Assembly: GCA_023431405.1 (NCBI GenBank)
Contig: JAEYVZ010000009.1
Coordinates: forward strand, 1 to 64,000
From: Actinomycetes bacterium
Lineage (GTDB): Bacteria > Actinomycetota > Actinomycetes > Actinomycetales > Microbacteriaceae
Reading direction: 5' to 3'
Length of the DNA stretch: 64,000 bases
Within the stretch, counting starts at the first letter, position 1. The number at the start of each line of letters is the position of its first letter. Made by a program: the position numbers and the translations under genes. Under the pieces are notes generated by a model. It saw nothing but the letters and a program-made list of their open reading frames with translations. It searched no databases and was not told where the DNA came from. Below are positions 1 through 10,123 of the stretch, piece by piece.

Positions 1-271
1 CACATGCAGGAGCAAACTTCGAGTTCGTGAGCGCGCCGCATCGAGATGGTCAGGACCGCTTGTCCGGGTCAACTGATCGGGTCGGACGCAGTGGTGTCAC
101 CGACGGTCAGCACGATGGATGGAGCCCATTTCAGCCTCGCCCGTAGTCTTTCGCACGGGGACCAAAAGGGGACCAGAATCATGCAAACCATGCATCTCGT
201 GACGTGCCCTGCATGATCTGAGGCCCGGAATCACGCAGATTTCGGCTTCGGCGACGCCGTCCAGGCGCCTG
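1..271. other. non-coding left edge, no gene recognised
   Basis: I found no convincing coding sequence here. A 60-codon leftward open frame at 97-279 has no recognisable domain and no ribosome binding site. The stretch directly precedes a tRNA 3'-end remnant, so it is probably the outermost end of an integrated element lying to the left. That origin is inferred from position only. Confidence 0.4.
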
Positions 272-311
272 GGGGTCAAGGGGTCGCAGGTTCAAATCCT
301 GTCATCCCGAC
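272..311 (+). other. tRNA-Pro 3'-end remnant, probable attachment site
   Basis: The segment contains a complete T arm (GCAGG stem, TTCAAAT loop, CCTGT) followed by the 3' acceptor strand CATCCCG and discriminator A. That predicts a 5' strand CGGGATG, with the C1-G72 pair and A73 typical of bacterial tRNA-Pro. Upstream the anticodon arm breaks down and no CGGGATG strand is present, so this is not a functional tRNA. Integrases that insert into tRNA genes regenerate the intact gene on one side and leave a duplicated 3' end on the other. Because the native-looking terminator follows here, the element should lie to the left. Confidence 0.6.
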
Positions 312-319
312 GGTTCAGA

Positions 320-360
320 AGCCCTGGTAGATCTGAGGATCTGCCGGGGCTCTGTCTTTT
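320..360 (+). terminator. intrinsic terminator behind the tRNA remnant
   Basis: A 14-bp stem (320-333 with 338-351, including G-U pairs), a TGAG tetraloop and a T-rich tail ending TCTTTT form a textbook rho-independent terminator directly after the tRNA 3' end. It was probably the terminator of the original tRNA-Pro gene. Confidence 0.8.
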
Positions 361-397
361 CCCAAGCACACCGGGCTTCGAACCCGAAGCCGCCGGA

Positions 398-1234
398 TCA
401 CGCGGCGAGAAACCGCTCGCTGTGATAGCCGTCGCGATCGACGATGACGACCGTCGACTCCGGTACTTCGAGGAAGGCGCCCGGCAGGTCGACGAGGGGC
501 TCCGAGACGACCACCCGCGTCTGGTCGCCGAAGGTCGACAAGCGTTCGAAACCGGGGAACATCCGCCGCAGCGTCGGCATGTCCGCCGAGTGGAAGAGGG
601 TGCGGGAGTGCCGCTGCGTCGAGTACCGGAACGCCCACAGCGTCGTGCCATCGGACACGGCCACCGTGCCCTGCATCGGATACTGCACCCCCGCGGCATT
701 CCCCTCCTCCTCCACCCTGCGGATCGCGTCGCCCAGACCACGCACGGGATCGTCCTTCAGGCCGTACGTCAGTGCGAGGTGGAACAGCACCTCTGAATCG
801 GTGGTTCCCTGGATCTCCGGATACAGCGCGGGGTCGATTGCGAGCACGAGCGCCCGCTTGAACCTCCGGAAGTCGGCGATTGAGCCGTTGTGCATGAAGA
901 GCCAGTTCTCGTGGCGGAACGGATGGCAGTTGGTCCGCTGGATCGGCGGGCCTGCCGCGGCGCGCACGTGAGCGAAGAAGAGCGGACTGACCACGGCCTC
1001 CGTGATCTCGCGGAGGTTCTCGTCGTACCAGGCAGGTTCGGTACTGCGGAAGACGGCGGGGTGTCCGCTTGCCGCCGCATCTGCCGCATACCACCCCAGG
1101 CCGAAGCCGTCGCCGTTGACGGTCTCCGCACCCAACCGCGAGTCCAGCGACATCGCGACGATCGAGTGCTGAGGCTCCAGTACGAGCGCGGACGGATGCA
1201 GCGGCCCTCCGCTGTATGCGAGCCAACGACACAT
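398..1234 (-). CDS. class II glutamine amidotransferase (YafJ/EgtC-like)
   Basis: A 278-residue Ntn-type glutaminase domain that would release ammonia from glutamine; the acceptor substrate is unknown. I start it at MCRWLAYSG because Cys2 must become the N-terminal nucleophile after Met removal and GGAGG stands 4 nt upstream. An upstream in-frame ATG would add 28 residues and bury the cysteine. Family motifs are NGDGFGLGWY (40-49), HVR (88-90), NCHPF (101-105) and FMHNGSI (112-118). It stands alone, with no ergothioneine genes beside it, so the YafJ-like name is safer than EgtC. Confidence 0.85.
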   Translation of the reverse strand: MCRWLAYSGGPLHPSALVLEPQHSIVAMSLDSRLGAETVNGDGFGLGWYAADAAASGHPAVFRSTEPAWYDENLREITEAVVSPLFFAHVRAAAGPPIQRTNCHPFRHENWLFMHNGSIADFRRFKRALVLAIDPALYPEIQGTTDSEVLFHLALTYGLKDDPVRGLGDAIRRVEEEGNAAGVQYPMQGTVAVSDGTTLWAFRYSTQRHSRTLFHSADMPTLRRMFPGFERLSTFGDQTRVVVSEPLVDLPGAFLEVPESTVVIVDRDGYHSERFLAA

Positions 1235-1356
1235 TGCGCCTCCGAACCTCTTCGGGCGAATGCCGCGGCCGCCCGGGGGCCGTGCGGTCATCGTACGCCC
1301 GTCGGCGCCCTCCCACACCCTCGTCAGATCTGCCCGGAACCCGGGATGATCGAGTC

Positions 1357-1698
1357 ATGAGACGTCATTGGACACCGCTCGCCCTCGCCTACCTCGGTCT
1401 CGCGATCGCCGGCCTCATCGGCACCTGGTATTTCAACGCGCTCGCGATCATCCAGATGCGGGACTTCATCGGCGACCTGACGAGCAGCGGGCCGGCCGTG
1501 TCGTCGTTCGGAGTCGACCTGCTCGTGGTGGCCGTCGCGGGGAGCATCTTCATCATCGTCGAGGCTCGGCGTCTGCGGATGCGGTTCGGGTGGCTGTATG
1601 TGGTGGGGGCGGCGCTCACCGCGTTCGCTTTCACCTTCCCGCTGTTCCTCGCCATGCGGGAGCGACGCACCACGGAGCTGGCGCAGGCGGGGGAGTGA
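1357..1698 (+). CDS. DUF2834 family membrane protein
   Basis: A 113-residue protein with three hydrophobic segments (about 7-29, 48-67 and 76-98) and a basic N terminus, of the size and pattern of DUF2834 proteins. Function is unknown. The ATG lies 6 nt after a GATGAT hexamer, so the mRNA may be leaderless. It is transcribed away from the amidotransferase gene. Confidence 0.65.
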   Translation: MRRHWTPLALAYLGLAIAGLIGTWYFNALAIIQMRDFIGDLTSSGPAVSSFGVDLLVVAVAGSIFIIVEARRLRMRFGWLYVVGAALTAFAFTFPLFLAMRERRTTELAQAGE

Positions 1699-1801
1699 CC
1701 CGACTGCTGCTGTAGATCGTGGGTGCCCATGCGCACCGGCTCGATCAGCGAGAGCCGACGTCAGGTCTCCGTCGTCAGTCACCCTCACTGTGTCGGCGCT
1801 T

Positions 1802-2887
1802 TCAGCCGTCGCCTTCGTCTTCCCACGGCCCGCCGGCAAGGAAGCGCTCCATGCGCGCGCGATGCGGCGCGAGGTCGAGTCCGTGGTCGCGCACCCACGC
1901 GTCGTCGTAATAGGTGCGGGCGTACCGCACGCCGCCGTCGCAGATGAGCGTCACGACACTGCCGGTCTCGCCCGCAGCTCGCATGCGCGCGATGAGCTCG
2001 AAGGCCCCCCACAGGTTGGTGCCGGTCGACCCTCCCGCCCAGTGCATCGTGCGGTCGCGCAGCAGCCGCATCGCGGCGAGGGATGCGGCATCCGGCACCG
2101 CGATCATCTCGTCGATCACCTGCGGCACGAACGACGGCTCCACGCGGGGGCGCCCGATGCCTTCGATGCGCGACGACCTGCCGGTGACGTGCGAGGGGTC
2201 TGCCCGTCGCCACGACTCGTAGAACGCAGACCCTTCGGGGTCGACGACGGCGACGCGGGTGTCGTAGCACCGGTAGCGCAGGTACCGCCCGATCGTCGCC
2301 GAGGTCCCGCCCGTGCCCGCACCCACGACGATCCAGGCGGGGACCGGATGCCGCTCCAGCGCGAGCTGGCTGAAGATGCTCTCGGCGATGTTGTTGTTCC
2401 CGCGCCAATCGGTGGCACGCTCGGCGTAGGTGAACTGGTCGAGATAGTGCCCGCCGGACTCGGCGGCCAGGCGCTCCGCCTCCGCATAGACCTCCAGGGG
2501 CTCGTCGACGAAGTGGCACGCGCCGCCGTAGAACTCGATGAGCTCGAGCTTCTCTCGGCTTGTCGCCCGCGGGACCACCGTGACGAACCGGAGCCCCAGC
2601 ATCCGCGCGAAGTACGCCTCCGACACAGCGGTCGAACCGCTGGAGGCTTCGACGAGGGTCGTGGTGGGGCCGATCATGCCTCCGACCAGGCCGTACAGGA
2701 TCAGCGAGCGCGCGAGCCGGTGCTTGAGTGAGCCGGTGGGATGGACCGACTCATCCTTGAGGTAGAGGTCGATGCCCCATTCCTCCGGGAGAGGGAAGCT
2801 GTGGAGGTGGGTGTCGGCGCTGCGATTGGCGTCGGCTTCGAGCAGACGGATCGCGCGCACCCGCCACGACGAATCGTGATCCCTCAT
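1802..2887 (-). CDS. PLP-dependent cysteine desulfhydrase-like protein (Cds1 type)
   Basis: A fold-type II PLP enzyme of 361 residues. TGSLKHRLA places the Schiff-base lysine at Lys55, SSGSTA follows, and GAGTGGTSA is the phosphate-binding loop. The overall layout is that of the actinobacterial cysteine synthase-like Cds1 group, which converts L-cysteine to pyruvate, ammonia and H2S; cysteine synthase activity cannot be excluded. Its ATG overlaps the stop of the C39-like gene (ATGA), making it the last gene of the peptide-import operon. That position fits a role in using sulfur or carbon from imported peptides, which is inference. Confidence 0.8.
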   Translation of the reverse strand: MRDHDSSWRVRAIRLLEADANRSADTHLHSFPLPEEWGIDLYLKDESVHPTGSLKHRLARSLILYGLVGGMIGPTTTLVEASSGSTAVSEAYFARMLGLRFVTVVPRATSREKLELIEFYGGACHFVDEPLEVYAEAERLAAESGGHYLDQFTYAERATDWRGNNNIAESIFSQLALERHPVPAWIVVGAGTGGTSATIGRYLRYRCYDTRVAVVDPEGSAFYESWRRADPSHVTGRSSRIEGIGRPRVEPSFVPQVIDEMIAVPDAASLAAMRLLRDRTMHWAGGSTGTNLWGAFELIARMRAAGETGSVVTLICDGGVRYARTYYDDAWVRDHGLDLAPHRARMERFLAGGPWEDEGDG

Positions 2888-3966
2888 CCGTCGGCTTTCG
2901 CGCCGGACGTGAAGATCACGCCGCGGTAGCCGTCGGCCCCCCAGCGCACCAGGCTGTCGAGGTCATCGGGGTGCACCGGCATCTCGTGGGTGTCGACCCA
3001 CGATTCGCCGGCCTCCACGTTGATCCACGGATCCTCGACGATCACGGCTCCGCCGACGACAGCGTGCGCGAAGATCCAGTGCGGACCGGCCTCGCCGTGC
3101 ATCGGCGCCTCGTCGATGAGCAGCAGGCAGCTCTCGCCGCCGGCGACACGCTCGGCGATCTCCGACACGGCCACACGATCGCGGCGCACGGGGATGCCGC
3201 GGTCTCCGGCCTGCCGCAGCGAGTCGGCCTGCAGCTCCTCGCGGAAGGACCGGTCGAACCCGGTGAACCCCTCCACGAGTGCGGGCCCCTCCAGGTCGAG
3301 GGCCACCTCCACGGGAGCATCCGCGAGGTGGTCGTGGACCGCGACAGCCAGCCCGATCGGCTCGCAGGCGGGGTAGTTGCTCGCACGACGCCAGAAGGCG
3401 AGCTCCCGGTCGCGGTCGTCCGCGTCGCCGGAGAACCCCTCGGCGCCCGCCCCCTCGGCGGCCATCAGCGCGGCGACGGCGCCGCACGTGAAGAGCGTCG
3501 TCTGCGCGTAGTAGCCGGGCTCGTCGTGCGCGGCCGGCGCCAGCCACAGCACGTGGCCGTGCACGTTCTCCGTGCCGAGCGCCGCCCAGGGCCGCCGGAG
3601 CGGTCGGAAACCGAGGTGGGTCGCGAACGGCGGCAGGGCCGCGGCATCCGGCGACTCCCACTTGACCGCGACATCGCCGCGCCCGCGGGCGGCGGCGACG
3701 ACGGCATCCACGACGTCCTGCGCCGCCGCCTCATCCGTCCACCACAGGTCGACGATCTTCGTCGCCGCCGTCGCCGGACGACCGCTCGTGAGCGCCGCCG
3801 CGACGAGGGCGCCGCCTGCCCCACGGGCGGTGTGCACCGCGGGCCGGTACGCGGATCGCGGCAGGCGCCAGCGCGCCACCCGGTCGGGTGCGACGCCGAG
3901 CGCTTCGAGCTCGTCGGCCACCCCGAGGGGAGATGCCTCGGTCTCGATCGGCAATGCGGTGCGCAT
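2884..3966 (-). CDS. GNAT-like / peptidase C39-like fusion protein
   Basis: A 360-residue cytoplasmic protein with no signal peptide. Residues about 40-145 look like a degenerate GNAT acyltransferase fold. From residue 150 a C39-type cysteine-peptidase-like domain begins: YYAQTTLFTCG puts the nucleophile at Cys161, PHW at His296 and EDPW at Asp312 could complete the triad. C39 peptidases normally cleave double-glycine leaders inside ABC exporters; this free-standing version sits in an import operon. It starts 1 nt after the ATPase stop and overlaps the next gene. The true substrate is unknown, and the GNAT half may be inactive. Confidence 0.7.
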   Translation of the reverse strand: MRTALPIETEASPLGVADELEALGVAPDRVARWRLPRSAYRPAVHTARGAGGALVAAALTSGRPATAATKIVDLWWTDEAAAQDVVDAVVAAARGRGDVAVKWESPDAAALPPFATHLGFRPLRRPWAALGTENVHGHVLWLAPAAHDEPGYYAQTTLFTCGAVAALMAAEGAGAEGFSGDADDRDRELAFWRRASNYPACEPIGLAVAVHDHLADAPVEVALDLEGPALVEGFTGFDRSFREELQADSLRQAGDRGIPVRRDRVAVSEIAERVAGGESCLLLIDEAPMHGEAGPHWIFAHAVVGGAVIVEDPWINVEAGESWVDTHEMPVHPDDLDSLVRWGADGYRGVIFTSGAKADG

Positions 3967-3967
3967 G

Positions 3968-5550
<1,583 letters not shown>

Positions 5551-5554
<4 letters not shown>

Positions 5555-6408
5555 AGCGCCTGTCCTACCTGTGAGAGCCGCTGACCCACCCAGTCGCCGA
5601 CGAGGTTGACGGCGGCGGCGACCAGGATGATCAGCAAGGCGGGGATGATCAGCGCAGCGGGATTGTCGAACATGATGGCCCTGTTGTCGGTGAGCTGGCG
5701 CCCCCAGTCGGCGGTCCCCGGGGGGACCCCAACGCCGAGGAACGACAGCGAGGAGAACGCGACCAGCGCGAAGGCGATGTTCAGCATCGCGTTGGTGATC
5801 ACGAGCGTGGAGACGTTGGGGAGGATGTGCCGGAACATCACACGCCAGCGTGACAGGGACAGCATCTTCGCCGCCTCGATGTAGGGCCGGGCGGTCTGCT
5901 CCAGCACCCCGGCGCGGACGATGCGGATATCGGAGGGCGAGAACAGGATGATCAGCAGGACCACGGTGACCCAGTAGCCGCCGCCGAACACGCCCGACAC
6001 CACGATCGCCGCCAGCAGCACCGGCAGGGCCAGGAGCAGGTCGGTCCAGCGGCTGACGACGACGTCCAGCCACCCGCGCTCGTAGCCCGCGAGCGTGCCG
6101 AGCGTGATGCCGAGGATCATCGATCCCACCGCGACGCACACCGGTCCGACGAGTGCCGACGCGGCGCCCGCGACGGTCATCGCCCAGACGTCACGGCCCA
6201 GTTCGTCGGTACCGAGCGGATGGCCGGGAGATCCGGCGGGGAGGAGCCCCGACAGGATGTCTTGGCGCATCGCATCCGGGTAGACGAGGTTGCCGAACAG
6301 CACGGCGATGAGCGCAACGGCGAGGATCACGAAGGCGGCCGCGACGGTGGCGGGCAGGCGTCTGCGTGCGCGCCGCGGCGCGGTCATCAGGTCGATGGCG
6401 GCGGTCAT
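5551..6408 (-). CDS. peptide ABC transporter permease (DppC-like)
   Basis: 285 residues with an N-terminal helix after a basic cytoplasmic stretch, the HPLGTDELGRDV motif typical of DppC/OppC, and the EAA-like loop (YIEAAKMLSLS) that docks on the ATPase. Five further hydrophobic segments follow. It overlaps the DppB-like gene by ATGA and the ATPase gene by GTGA, so translation is probably coupled. Confidence 0.92.
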
Positions 6409-7400
6409 GCGGACCTCCCGGTGCGGCGAAGACGTGGATCGAGCAGGAGGTACGCGAGGTCGGCGAGGAGGGCGATCACCGCGATGGCGACCGCCACCAG
6501 CAGGGTCAGCGACTGCACGACCGCGATGTCTTTGAACAGCACGGAGTCCTGCAGCAGCGTGCCGACACCCGGCAGCGCATACGTGGTCTCGGCGAGCACC
6601 GTGCCGCCGACGAGGAACGTCAGCACGAGACTCGCGCCGGTGACGATCGGGATCGCGGCGTTGCGCAGCGCGATGCGGCGCACCTGCGACTCGGGGATGC
6701 CGCGGGCCCGCGCCGAGGTGACGTAGTCCGACTCCAGCTCCCGGAGCATGGCGGCGCGGGTGAGCTTGACCACGATCGCACCGAGGCCCAGCGCGAGGGT
6801 GACCGCGGGGAGCACGAGATGCCACAGCGTGTCGAGTCCGCCGGAGCCGGCGCCGTACACGGGGAAGATCCTCATGTAGTACGCGAAGACGTACAGCAGC
6901 AGGAGGCCGACCGCGAACGTGGGGGCGCTCAGCCCGACCACGGCGAGGATGCTGGCGGTGCGGTCGGCCCAGCCGCCGGCACGCACGGCGCTGTGCACAC
7001 CGAGCGGCACGGCCACGACAAGGGCCAGGGTGAAGGCGAGCGCGCACAGCGTCATGGTGATGCCGAGGCGCTGGGCGATCGCGTCGGCGACGGGAACCTG
7101 GAGCCGGATCGACTCGCCGAGATCTCCCGTGACGAACCCTCCGAGCCATTTCAGGTACTGCATCCACACGGGGTCATCCAGGTTGTACTGCGCCCGGATC
7201 GCCGCGACCGCTTCGGGGGATGCGGGGCGGTTCCCCAGCAGGTTCTTCACGATGTCGCCGGGCGCCAGGTGCATCAGTGAGAAGATGACCACCGACAGCA
7301 CCAGCAGCACGGTGAGCGTGCCGAGCACGCGCACCGCGAGGATCCGGCCGACTGACCGGTACCGCGCTGCGCGTGCTCGGACGGGGAGGGGCTCGCTCAC
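6405..7400 (-). CDS. peptide ABC transporter permease (DppB-like)
   Basis: 331 residues with DppB/OppB features: an N-terminal membrane helix, the periplasmic-type loop with APGD and LGNRPASPE, the YVTSARARGIPE coupling segment and six membrane segments. The GTG start is chosen because it overlaps the stop codon of the binding-protein gene (GTGA). It forms the heterodimeric pore with the DppC-like protein. Confidence 0.92.
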   Translation of the reverse strand: MSEPLPVRARAARYRSVGRILAVRVLGTLTVLLVLSVVIFSLMHLAPGDIVKNLLGNRPASPEAVAAIRAQYNLDDPVWMQYLKWLGGFVTGDLGESIRLQVPVADAIAQRLGITMTLCALAFTLALVVAVPLGVHSAVRAGGWADRTASILAVVGLSAPTFAVGLLLLYVFAYYMRIFPVYGAGSGGLDTLWHLVLPAVTLALGLGAIVVKLTRAAMLRELESDYVTSARARGIPESQVRRIALRNAAIPIVTGASLVLTFLVGGTVLAETTYALPGVGTLLQDSVLFKDIAVVQSLTLLVAVAIAVIALLADLAYLLLDPRLRRTGRSA

Positions 7401-9001
7401 TGACCCGCCCGGTACAGCTGGGTCGGCCAGGAGGAGATGAAGGCGAACGAGCTGTAGTCGTTCATCCCCAGGTCCTTCGCGAACGCCGTCGCCGACTGGC
7501 CCCACCACAGCGGCACGTTGACCGCATCCTGGGCCTGCAGCGTCTCGGCCTGCACCAGCAGGTCGATGCGGGCGCTCGGGTCGGACTCGGCGCCCGCCTG
7601 GGTCAGCAGATCGACGACCTCCGCGTTGTCGTAGGCGGCGGGGTTGCCGGCACCGAGGAGGTAGCTCGGCACCTCCGCGGGGTCGCCGAGGGTCGAGAAG
7701 TACCACATCAGGTTGACGCCGTGGTCGGACGAGGCGTCGAGGCTCGCAAGCCACTCCTCGATGGGAACCTCGCGCACGTTCAGCGTGATGCCGATCTCCG
7801 CCAGGTTCTGGGCCAGCGCCTGGGCGGCGGTCCCCAGCTGCGGTCCGGTGTTGGGAGTGAGGATCTCCGTCTCGAAGCCCTCGGGAACCGACGACTCGGC
7901 CAGAGCGGCCGCTGCGGCATCCAGGTCGTACTCCCACTGCGGGATTCCGGCCAGCACTGTGCGGGCCTCTTCGGCTTCGTAGACCTTGCCGAGAGACTCC
8001 GGCGTCATGATGGCGGTGGCCGCCTCGCCGTGTCCGCGCAGCAGCTTCTCGACGTAGGCATCGCGGTCCACCGCGTGGGCGAACGCCTCGCGCACCTTCG
8101 GGTCGTCGAACGGGGCGATGCTCGTGTTGAAGTACAGCCCCACGTACGACAGGTCATTGACGTAGTCGACGCGCATCGTGTCGAGGTTCTCCCACTGCTG
8201 CGACTGCGCGAGCGGGACGTTGAACGCGACATCGACGTCACCGGACTGGGCGGCGAGGAGCCGCGTCGACTCATCCGGCACGAAGTTGACCGTGATCTTC
8301 TTCACCTTCGGCAGCTCGCCCCACCACGTGTCGACACGCTCGAAGACGACCCGCGAGTCGGGCGCGAACTCGGTCACCTCGTAGGGGCCGGTTCCCAGCA
8401 GCAGCGCATCCGGGGTGCCGACCTTGCCGTCGTGCTCCTCCCAGAAGTCTTTCGACGTGATGAAGGCCGCGCCGCCGCTGCTCATGTTGGCGGCGAATGC
8501 GGCATCCGGCTCCAGAAGCGTGACGGTGACCTCGGCGTCTCCGGTCTTCTCGACCGTGTCGACGTTCGTGAGGTAGTACGCGAGGCCGGGGGAGGCCGTC
8601 TCGTCGCGGGCCTGCTCCAAGCTGAACACGACGTCGTCGGCCGTGACCGGCGTGCCGTCTTGGAAGGTGGCGTCATCGCGCAGCTCGTAGACGTACGTGA
8701 CGTCATCGGTCTGCTCCCACGACTCCGCGAGTCCGGGCTGGATGCGACCCTGCGCATCGATCGAGACCAGACCCTCCTGCGCGATGGAGGCGATGTAGTA
8801 GTTCAGGATGCCGGCTTCCTGGCCGACGTAGAGGCTGGACAGCGAGCCGGGCAGGGCGACGGTGATCTGGTCGATCTCGGCGCCGGTGTCCGCGCCGGTG
8901 CCCCCGTCGCGAGCCGGCATCGAGCATGCTGCCAGCAGCAGCGCGCTCGCGGCGGCGACGGTCGTGGCTTTCGCCAGACGGGTGGTGGACGGGAAGGGCA
9001 T
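7397..9001 (-). CDS. peptide-binding lipoprotein of ABC importer (SBP family 5)
   Basis: 534 residues counted from an internal ATG at 9001. A lipoprotein signal peptide runs to the lipobox LLAAC with Cys26, so the mature protein would be lipid-anchored outside the membrane. The rest is a family 5 oligopeptide/dipeptide-binding protein (EGLVSIDAQGRIQPGLAESWE and DGTPVTADDVVFSLEQARD are family landmarks). GAGGAG lies about 9 nt upstream of the ATG, supporting independent initiation. The reading frame is also open upstream through the whole LysR gene, so a LysR-binding protein fusion is formally encoded. The gene leads the transporter genes with a 4-nt overlap. Confidence 0.9.
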   Translation of the reverse strand: MPFPSTTRLAKATTVAAASALLLAACSMPARDGGTGADTGAEIDQITVALPGSLSSLYVGQEAGILNYYIASIAQEGLVSIDAQGRIQPGLAESWEQTDDVTYVYELRDDATFQDGTPVTADDVVFSLEQARDETASPGLAYYLTNVDTVEKTGDAEVTVTLLEPDAAFAANMSSGGAAFITSKDFWEEHDGKVGTPDALLLGTGPYEVTEFAPDSRVVFERVDTWWGELPKVKKITVNFVPDESTRLLAAQSGDVDVAFNVPLAQSQQWENLDTMRVDYVNDLSYVGLYFNTSIAPFDDPKVREAFAHAVDRDAYVEKLLRGHGEAATAIMTPESLGKVYEAEEARTVLAGIPQWEYDLDAAAAALAESSVPEGFETEILTPNTGPQLGTAAQALAQNLAEIGITLNVREVPIEEWLASLDASSDHGVNLMWYFSTLGDPAEVPSYLLGAGNPAAYDNAEVVDLLTQAGAESDPSARIDLLVQAETLQAQDAVNVPLWWGQSATAFAKDLGMNDYSSFAFISSWPTQLYRAGQ

Positions 9002-10042
9002 GGTGGGACTCTCCTCGGGTGTGGGTGCTGCGGTGCGGAATCGGGCGCGGTGGCTCTGCGAGCGCCTGCGGGAGTCGAGGATGGCCTCGATCTCGGTGGG
9101 CGTCGGACGGTGGGAGGCCAGGGTGCGGACGGCCGAGGCGACGGCCGGGATCGCCGCACCCTCCAGCAGGGTGGTCGCCGTCGTGCGTCGAGTGAACGAC
9201 GGTGAGACGCCGAGGGCGCGGACGCCGGTCGGCAGCGCCGTGCCCGCCACATCGGACTCGGCGACGAAGGTCACGCCGAGGCCGTGGGCGGCCAGGGCCA
9301 CGGCGGCATCCGGTCGGCTCACGGTGATGTCGTCGGGGTGCACGACCCGGCCGATGGCGGCGGCCACGATGTCGCTGCAGGTCCCGCGGCCGCCGATCCA
9401 CGGGAGTGCGGCGATCGCGCGCGCATCGAGTCGGCCCCCGGGGGCCTCGATGTCGGAGGCTGTCAGCGCGACGACCTCTTCCGCGAAGAGGAACGTTCCG
9501 CGCAGTCCCCTGCGCCGAGGCGTCGAGCGCCGGCCGCCTGCCGCCGTCACGTCGGTGGTGACGGCGATGTCTGCTCGCCCTCCGCGCACCAGGTCGATCG
9601 CGTCGGAGGCGTTCGCGGCCTCGTGGACGGACACCTCCAGGCCGGGGATCTCGACCGCGAGCCGTGCGACGGCGGGTGCGACGACGTGCGGCAGGCTCTC
9701 GCCGACGGCGGCGAAGCGCACGACGCCGGGCCGGCGACCGAGCGCTCGGGCAAGCTCGGTGGCAGCGGCCGTGAGGCTCGCATCGATGCGGGGAGCGTGT
9801 TCGACCAGCAGTGCGCCGACCGGGGTGAGGGTCGCTGCGCGAGCCGTCCGCACGACGAGGCTTGCGCCGAGTCGTGCCTCCAAACGCTGGACGTGCTGCG
9901 TGATCGTCGGCTGCGTGTAGCCGAGCGAGCGGGCCGCGGCGCTGATCGAGCCTTCCTGGTCGATCGCGACGAGGATGCGCAGCGAGTGCACGTCGAGCGC
10001 GCGGGTCAGCGCATCGATGTCGGGTGCGGGCGTGGCATCCAT
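9002..10042 (-). CDS. LysR-family regulator, reading in frame into the binding-protein gene
   Basis: About 325 residues of typical LysR protein: a winged HTH at residues 20-75 (SISAAARSLGYTQPTITQHVQRLE) and an effector domain after it. No stop codon follows the domain; the frame continues through a short Arg-rich linker into the lipoprotein signal peptide at 9001. The other two frames of the linker also have no stop, so a simple local frameshift near the junction would not create an end. Being co-directional with and fused to its probable target is unusual, since LysR genes are usually divergent from their targets. It probably controls this operon and perhaps the divergent DUF1684 gene. Confidence 0.8.
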
Positions 10043-10123
10043 AGGTGGATGTTATTCAGTTGCAGATTTCGATGGTGTAACAAAATATGTACAGAAACAG
10101 ACAACCTGTCGGGAGGACGGACC
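10043..10123. promoter_or_regulatory. divergent promoter region, LysR operon / DUF1684 gene
   Basis: An 81-bp AT-richer gap separates the two divergent starts. On the plus strand TTGCAG (10055-10060) stands 17 nt before AAATAT, a plausible sigma-70 promoter for the DUF1684 gene. GGAGG follows at 10112-10116. A LysR binding site is expected here, but I could not single out a convincing T-N11-A box. Confidence 0.45.

Noticed and set aside
240..311. A complete tRNA gene at the left edge
   Set aside because: Only the T arm and 3' acceptor strand are intact; no CGGGATG 5' strand, D arm or proper anticodon stem is found upstream.
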